Shown here in pieces: positions 60,026 to 64,000 of a DNA stretch of 64,000 nt. The stretch covers positions 1-64,000 of the forward strand of contig CAVCGL010000006.1 in NCBI GenBank assembly GCA_963601915.1, read 5' to 3'. Within the stretch, counting starts at the first letter, position 1. Every line of letters starts with the position of its first letter. The notes under the pieces were generated by a model. The model saw nothing but the letters and a program-made list of their open reading frames with translations, was not told where the DNA came from and did no database searches. The position numbers and the translations under genes were made by a program. Source of the DNA: Butyricicoccus_A sp963601915 (lineage in GTDB: Bacteria; Bacillota; Clostridia; Oscillospirales; Butyricicoccaceae).

Positions 60026-60062
60026 CAAAAAAAGAGATTCTCCGCCGCATTGGACGCAGAAT
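60026..60062 (-). terminator. Terminator of the infB-ribF cluster
   Basis: GATTCT and AGAATC arms with inner GC pairs and a TTTTTTT run on the minus strand. Confidence 0.75.
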
Positions 60063-60071
60063 CCCTCTGTC

Positions 60072-60983
60072 TCATTGCTTCTCACGAGCAAAGTATTCTC
60101 TTGTATCCGCAATGTCCTGTGCGATTGCCTGCTTGAGCTGTTCTGTGTCTGAAAACTGCTGTTCCGGACGCAGAAAATGCAGCAACTCCACTTCAATCAG
60201 CTTTCCATACAAATCGCCGTCAAAGTCTAAGATATGCGGTTCGACACACGCCTTATCGCCCAATCCAAACGTCGGATGAACACCAATATTGGTCACGGCA
60301 ATATGTGCCTGTCCGTCTGCGATGACGCGGGAGACATACACACCGAACGGCGGTGCCTGCATTTCCGGCGGCAGCTCCAAATTGACCGTGCGATACCCGA
60401 TGGTTCTTCCCACCTGTCTGCCGTGCTGTACCACGCCGGTCAGGGCATACGGATGTCCCAAGAACTTGGCAGCCTGCTCCATGTTTCCCATCGCTATCTG
60501 CTGTCGGATATAGGTCGAGCTGACCACAATGCCGTCAATCGAGACATTCTTGACAATGTCGCAGCCGATGCCCAAGCGTTCACACTCCGCCTTGAGCCGC
60601 TCCGGATTTCCTTGTCCGCGGTAGCCAAAGTGGTTGTTTTCTCCCGTAATGATCCAGCAGGCGTGAAACTGTCCCACCAGTACGTCATCTACAAACTTCT
60701 GCCATTCCATATTGCGCATCTCGCCATTGAAATGGGCAAAAATCACCTCGTCTACGCCGCCTCGCTCGCGGATCTCTTCGCCGCGTCGGCTCTCTGACAC
60801 GATAAGCGGCACGCGCTGTCCGGTAATCACCGTGTCCGGATGGGTGTCAAACGTAAACACGGACGAAATCGCCCCGTTCTCCTTTGCACGCTTGACCGCC
60901 AGATCCATGAGCGCCTGATGCCCGCGATGTACGCCGTCAAAATATCCCAGCGCAATGGCGCGTTTTGCGTCTTTCTCTATCAT
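60072..60983 (-). CDS. ribF: Bifunctional riboflavin kinase/FAD synthetase
   Basis: Makes FMN and FAD from riboflavin; supplies the FAD used by ApbE at the flavin locus. The 303-residue protein has the adenylyltransferase half (ALGYFDGVHRGHQAL, ITGENNHFGYRGQGN, VSSTYIRQQI) and the kinase half (YALTGVVQHGRQVGRTIGYRTVNL). Last gene of the cluster, 33 bp after truB. Confidence 0.96.
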   Translation of the reverse strand: MIEKDAKRAIALGYFDGVHRGHQALMDLAVKRAKENGAISSVFTFDTHPDTVITGQRVPLIVSESRRGEEIRERGGVDEVIFAHFNGEMRNMEWQKFVDDVLVGQFHACWIITGENNHFGYRGQGNPERLKAECERLGIGCDIVKNVSIDGIVVSSTYIRQQIAMGNMEQAAKFLGHPYALTGVVQHGRQVGRTIGYRTVNLELPPEMQAPPFGVYVSRVIADGQAHIAVTNIGVHPTFGLGDKACVEPHILDFDGDLYGKLIEVELLHFLRPEQQFSDTEQLKQAIAQDIADTREYFAREKQ

Positions 60984-61016
60984 GATGGTTGGTCCTCTTC
61001 TCTCCGGCTTCTGTGT

Positions 61017-61943
61017 TTACCGGAATCTTTTCTCATAAAACAGCGCGAGTCCGCCTCTGTCCAGCTCGTCCACACGGCCGAGCATCCAGAATTCGCCCTG
61101 ATAATACACACGGCACAGAGCACCTCGCTGCTGCGGGAAATCCGTCACATGCTCCGGCGTGATAAAGGCACCGTGCAGTGCCCGCTGATAGCCGTACTCG
61201 TCTATGCTCACCGCCGGATACCTCTGAAACAGGCTGTCTGTCGGCAGCAGCAGAGACTCTATGCTATCCTGCTGTGCTGCCTGCTCAATCTGCTCCAAGG
61301 TGTAGCTCTGCTCCAGCGTATAGCTGCCGCTCTTGGTGCGCTGCAAGCCGGTCATGACGGCATACGTTCCCAACTGAACGCCCAGATCGTGCACAAGCGT
61401 GCGCACGTACGTGCCTTTTGAGCACAGAAACCGGATGCGTCCACACTGTGTCTGCTCGTCAAACGCCAGCAGCTCTGCCTCATGCACGGTAATCGGACGC
61501 GCCTTTCTCTCGACCTCTACGCCCTTTCGCGCGAGGTCATACAACCGCTGTCCGTTCACCTTCACGGCGGAATACATCGGCGGAACCTGTTCCTGTTCCC
61601 CCAGCATTTTATCCACCGCTTCTTGCATCTGCTGCGTGGTCACGCGGACATCTGACCGTGCCGTCTCGGTTCCCGTGCTGTCCTGTGTATCGGATGCCCA
61701 GCCCAACGCAAACGCTGCGATATATTCCTTGGACTGTGCCGCCGCCATATCTGCCGCTTTCGTCGCGCCGCCGACAAACACCGGCAACACGCCGGTCGCC
61801 ATCGGGTCCAGCGTGCCGCCGTGCCCGATGCGCCGTTCGTGCAGGATGCCGCGCAGCTTTGCCACGACATCAAACGAAGTGAAATCCTGCGGCTTATGGA
61901 CGATTAAAACGCCATTATAGCGTGATTCATGCTTCTTTGCCAC
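61017..61943 (-). CDS. truB: tRNA pseudouridine(55) synthase
   Basis: Converts U55 in the T loop of tRNAs. The 308-residue protein has NGVLIVHKPQDFTSFDVV and RIGHGGTLDPMATGVLPV with catalytic Asp46, plus KVNGQRLYDLARKG and a PUA-like tail. I choose GTG 61943, which overlaps the nrnA end by 17 bp and follows AAAGGTG; the longer frame into nrnA is spurious. Confidence 0.95.
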   Translation of the reverse strand: MAKKHESRYNGVLIVHKPQDFTSFDVVAKLRGILHERRIGHGGTLDPMATGVLPVFVGGATKAADMAAAQSKEYIAAFALGWASDTQDSTGTETARSDVRVTTQQMQEAVDKMLGEQEQVPPMYSAVKVNGQRLYDLARKGVEVERKARPITVHEAELLAFDEQTQCGRIRFLCSKGTYVRTLVHDLGVQLGTYAVMTGLQRTKSGSYTLEQSYTLEQIEQAAQQDSIESLLLPTDSLFQRYPAVSIDEYGYQRALHGAFITPEHVTDFPQQRGALCRVYYQGEFWMLGRVDELDRGGLALFYEKRFR

Positions 61944-62892
61944 AATACACCTTTTCTGTCTCTTCCAGTACCCGCTGCATCGCTTCCTGTGCAGGATACG
62001 GTAGGGTTGCTCCAGCGGCGCGAACGTGTCCACCGCCGCCAAATGCTCGGCAGATTGCCGCTGCATCTACTTCCTTGGTCGTGCGAATCGAAACCTTTGT
62101 CGAACCGTTTTCCAGCTCCGAAAAGGTCAGACCGACTTCTACCCCTTCAATCTGGCGTGGCAGACCGGCAATCGAATCCAGATCATCCCAGTCCGCACCC
62201 GTGCGCTCCCGATCTTTCAGGCGAACCAGCACAGCTGCAATCTTTCCCTCGTGATAAAACTGCATGGTATCATACAGAATTTTCTCCATGTCAAAGCGAG
62301 AGCGAGACTTGGTGTCAAACAGCACCGTGTTGATGTCTCCGCAGTCTACGCCCGCCTGCAGGCAGGCAATGGCAACCTGATGCGTGTGCACGGTCGTATT
62401 GGTGAACTTGAAGCAACCGGTGTCTGTCGCCGTGCCGATGTACAGGCTTCGTGCGATGCTCTCATCCAGTGCAATGCCCAGCTCGACAATCAGATCCCAG
62501 ATAATCTCTGCGCAGGCGCCAAATTCTCCGCCGATTAAATTGTCGGTCTTGCCAAAGCATGGATTGAACTTGTGATGGTCAATGACAATATCGACGCTAT
62601 CCGCATACTGCTCCATTTCCGGCGGCAGCATGTCCTGCGCCGCTACGTCAACAGCGACAATGGTTCGTGCCTGAAAATCCTCCGGTGCGTAATACGGCTC
62701 CACCAAAGCTGCGTATCGACGGGTAACGCCTTCATTTTTGGCGAGATACGCCGTCTTTCCCAGCTTGCGCAATGCCTGACACAATGCGCCAGCGCTGCCC
62801 GTCGTATCACCGTCCGGACGGCGATGGGTCAAAATAAGAAATTGATCCGCTTCACGCAGCACCTGTGCCGTGCGGGATACCGTGCCAATCAC
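61927..62892 (-). CDS. nrnA: DHH-DHHA1 oligoribonuclease / PAP phosphatase
   Basis: Degrades short RNA fragments and 3'-phosphoadenosine 5'-phosphate. The 321-residue protein has THRRPDGDTTGS (DHH motif I), DVAAQDM, VIDHHKF (the DHH motif) and GTATDTGCF, then a DHHA1 domain with GGGGHVRAAG. It overlaps rbfA by 4 bp and truB by 17 bp. Confidence 0.95.
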   Translation of the reverse strand: MIGTVSRTAQVLREADQFLILTHRRPDGDTTGSAGALCQALRKLGKTAYLAKNEGVTRRYAALVEPYYAPEDFQARTIVAVDVAAQDMLPPEMEQYADSVDIVIDHHKFNPCFGKTDNLIGGEFGACAEIIWDLIVELGIALDESIARSLYIGTATDTGCFKFTNTTVHTHQVAIACLQAGVDCGDINTVLFDTKSRSRFDMEKILYDTMQFYHEGKIAAVLVRLKDRERTGADWDDLDSIAGLPRQIEGVEVGLTFSELENGSTKVSIRTTKEVDAAAICRAFGGGGHVRAAGATLPYPAQEAMQRVLEETEKVYCGKEA

Positions 62893-63242
62893 AGCTTGCC
62901 CTCCCGCTCCAGCTCATGCAGCACATCATTGATGTGTGCGCCGTGCGTGATGGATTCATCCAGCGTAAACACGATTTCCGGTGCATAGCGCATACGAATC
63001 TTGGATGCGCACTCTCGGCGCAGATATCCGCCAGCCGACTTCAGACCGCGCATGACATCCTTTTTCTGCTGGTCATCGCCAAATACGCTGATATATGCCT
63101 TTGCGTAGCGCAGATCGCCGGTCACTTCGCAGCGCGTCACAGAAACCATGGCTTCGTGCACGCGCGGATCCTTCAGCGTGCGGATTGCTTCGGACAGCGC
63201 CTTCTGAAACTCATCGCTGATGCGTTCGCTTCTCTGAGACAT
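62889..63242 (-). CDS. rbfA: Ribosome-binding factor A
   Basis: Assists late 30S assembly at the 16S 5' end. The 117-residue KH-fold protein shows RISDEFQKALSEAIRTLKDPRV and the ending LDESITHGAHINDVLHEL. It lies between infB and nrnA, the usual Firmicute order. Confidence 0.96.
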   Translation of the reverse strand: MSQRSERISDEFQKALSEAIRTLKDPRVHEAMVSVTRCEVTGDLRYAKAYISVFGDDQQKKDVMRGLKSAGGYLRRECASKIRMRYAPEIVFTLDESITHGAHINDVLHELEREGKL

Positions 63243-63261
63243 AAACGTTCCTCCTTTTTGT

Positions 63262-63322
63262 CAAGCATGTAAAAACAAACCGCGGGCGGGTGGCAATCAA
63301 GATGCACCCCACCCGCGGAAAT
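63262..63322 (-). terminator. GC-rich hairpin between infB and rbfA
   Basis: CCGCGGG and CCCGCGG arms with imperfect extension; minus strand then reads TTTGTTTTT. Perhaps a partial terminator inside the cluster. Confidence 0.6.
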
Positions 63323-63349
63323 TTCTGTTGTAAACGGGATGAAAACCAA

Positions 63350-64000
63350 TTACGGCTTGATCTGCTCCATAACAAACGACTCGATAATGTCGCCTTCCTT
63401 CAGATCGTTGTAGTTTTCAATGCCCATGCCGCACTCATAGCCTGCGGCAACTTCCTTTGCATCGTCCTTGAAGCGCTTCAGGGAGTTCAGATGGCCCTCG
63501 TGGATAACGATGCCGTCACGCACAATACGAACCTCGCAGGCACGAACAATCTTGCCGTCCTGTACATACGCACCGGCGATGGTGCCGACACCAGAAACCT
63601 TGAACGTCTGACGAATTTCGGCATGGCCGACAACAACTTCCTTGAACTTCGGATCCAGCATACCCTTCATTGCCTGCTCCATCTCTTCGATGCAGTCATA
63701 GATGACGCGGTACAGACGGATTTCTACATCCTGATCGTGTGCGGAATCTGCCGCTGCACGCTCCGGACGCACGTTAAAGCCAACGATAATGGCATTGGAT
63801 GCCGCTGCCAGCATGACATCCGACTCATTGATGGCACCAACAGCACCATGAATGACATTGACGCGCACTTCTTCGTTGCTCAGCTTGAGCAGAGAGCTGC
63901 GGACAGCCTCGACAGAACCCATAACATCCGCCTTGATGATGATGTTGAGATCCTTCATGTTGCCCTGCTGGATGGTATCAAACAGATTCTCCAGCGTAAC
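63350..64000 (-). CDS. infB: Translation initiation factor IF-2, C-terminal part (cut by window edge)
   Basis: IF-2 places initiator tRNA on the ribosome. The frame is open to the right edge and gives the last 216 residues: domain III (LNIIIKADVMGSVEAV, NVIHGAVGAINESDV) and the C2 domain (FKVSGVGTIAGAYVQDG, YECGMGIENYNDLKEGD) that binds fMet-tRNA. The GTPase domain lies outside the window. Start of the infB-rbfA-nrnA-truB-ribF cluster. Confidence 0.98.
   Translation of the reverse strand, partial: VTLENLFDTIQQGNMKDLNIIIKADVMGSVEAVRSSLLKLSNEEVRVNVIHGAVGAINESDVMLAAASNAIIVGFNVRPERAAADSAHDQDVEIRLYRVIYDCIEEMEQAMKGMLDPKFKEVVVGHAEIRQTFKVSGVGTIAGAYVQDGKIVRACEVRIVRDGIVIHEGHLNSLKRFKDDAKEVAAGYECGMGIENYNDLKEGDIIESFVMEQIKP

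Overview
The window comes from a chromosome of a Gram-positive, anaerobic, low- to mid-GC Firmicute of class Clostridia. Order Oscillospirales is the best guess, something close to Butyricicoccus or Agathobaculum; this is inference from gene content. The signs are a 1226-residue pyruvate:ferredoxin oxidoreductase, clustered ferredoxin and Fe-S proteins, S-layer homology domains, many FMN-binding domains, an L20-type leader before infC, and strong AGGAGG ribosome binding sites with TTGACA-17-TATAAT promoters. There are no rRNA genes, insertion sequences or prophage genes.

Layout. 1-7366 (minus strand) is a type I-B CRISPR-Cas operon, cas6-cas8b-cas7-cas5-cas3-cas4-cas1, cut by the left edge inside cas1; no repeat array is in view. 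7453-8940 is a MATE exporter behind a short leader with an intrinsic terminator. 8985-9334 holds an unexplained RNA-like fold (a candidate H-type pseudoknot) before malic enzyme. 10614-19046 carries tRNA-Gly, a phosphatase, malQ, trmB, a ferrous-iron operon (feoA-feoA-feoB and a Cys-rich membrane peptide), a YtqB/MnmM-type methyltransferase and a CpXC protein. 19081-30665 is the most distinctive part: a minus-strand surface flavin electron-transfer locus. It has a NusG-II protein, a Gx transporter, ApbE, a five-site and a two-site FMN-binding protein and a NapH-like Fe-S membrane protein. Next to it are a 1561-residue S-layer-homology protein with one canonical and three variant flavin-attachment motifs, and a small DtxR-like regulator. 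A 14-bp palindrome, TTAGT-N4-ACTAA, recurs at each of these promoters, and a related TTAGC-N4-GCTAA site lies at the feo promoter, so I infer one metal- or redox-responsive circuit.

30878-33322 is a translation block (infC-rpmI-rplT with leader), a DUF1292 protein, a probable 6S RNA and a 33-residue orphan protein. 33493-45177 is mixed metabolism: DUF2500, YifB/ComM, nifJ, an EFR1-type ferredoxin, a 1-phosphofructokinase-type kinase, an acyl-ACP thioesterase with a degenerate MNT/HEPN pair, and a secreted GHL10 hydrolase. 45254-49824 is a carbohydrate module: SDR dehydrogenase, AraC regulator, TIM-barrel isomerase and GPH symporter. A shared bipartite operator lies 15-16 bp upstream of the -35 of all three structural promoters. 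49883-54478 holds NifX-like, Nudix, zinc phospholipase C-like, radical SAM, an acidic membrane protein and an aromatic-acid-exporter-like protein. 54558-58342 is the glycolytic operon pgk-tpiA-gpmI. 58506-64000 is degV and trmL, then the classical infB-rbfA-nrnA-truB-ribF translation cluster, with infB cut by the right edge.

How it fits together: central fermentation (pgk, tpiA, gpmI, nifJ, malic enzyme) makes reduced ferredoxin and NADH. The flavin locus could pass such electrons across the membrane through Fe-S and covalently bound FMN to the cell surface, while feo imports ferrous iron, one possible product of such electron export. RibF makes the FAD that ApbE uses as FMN donor.
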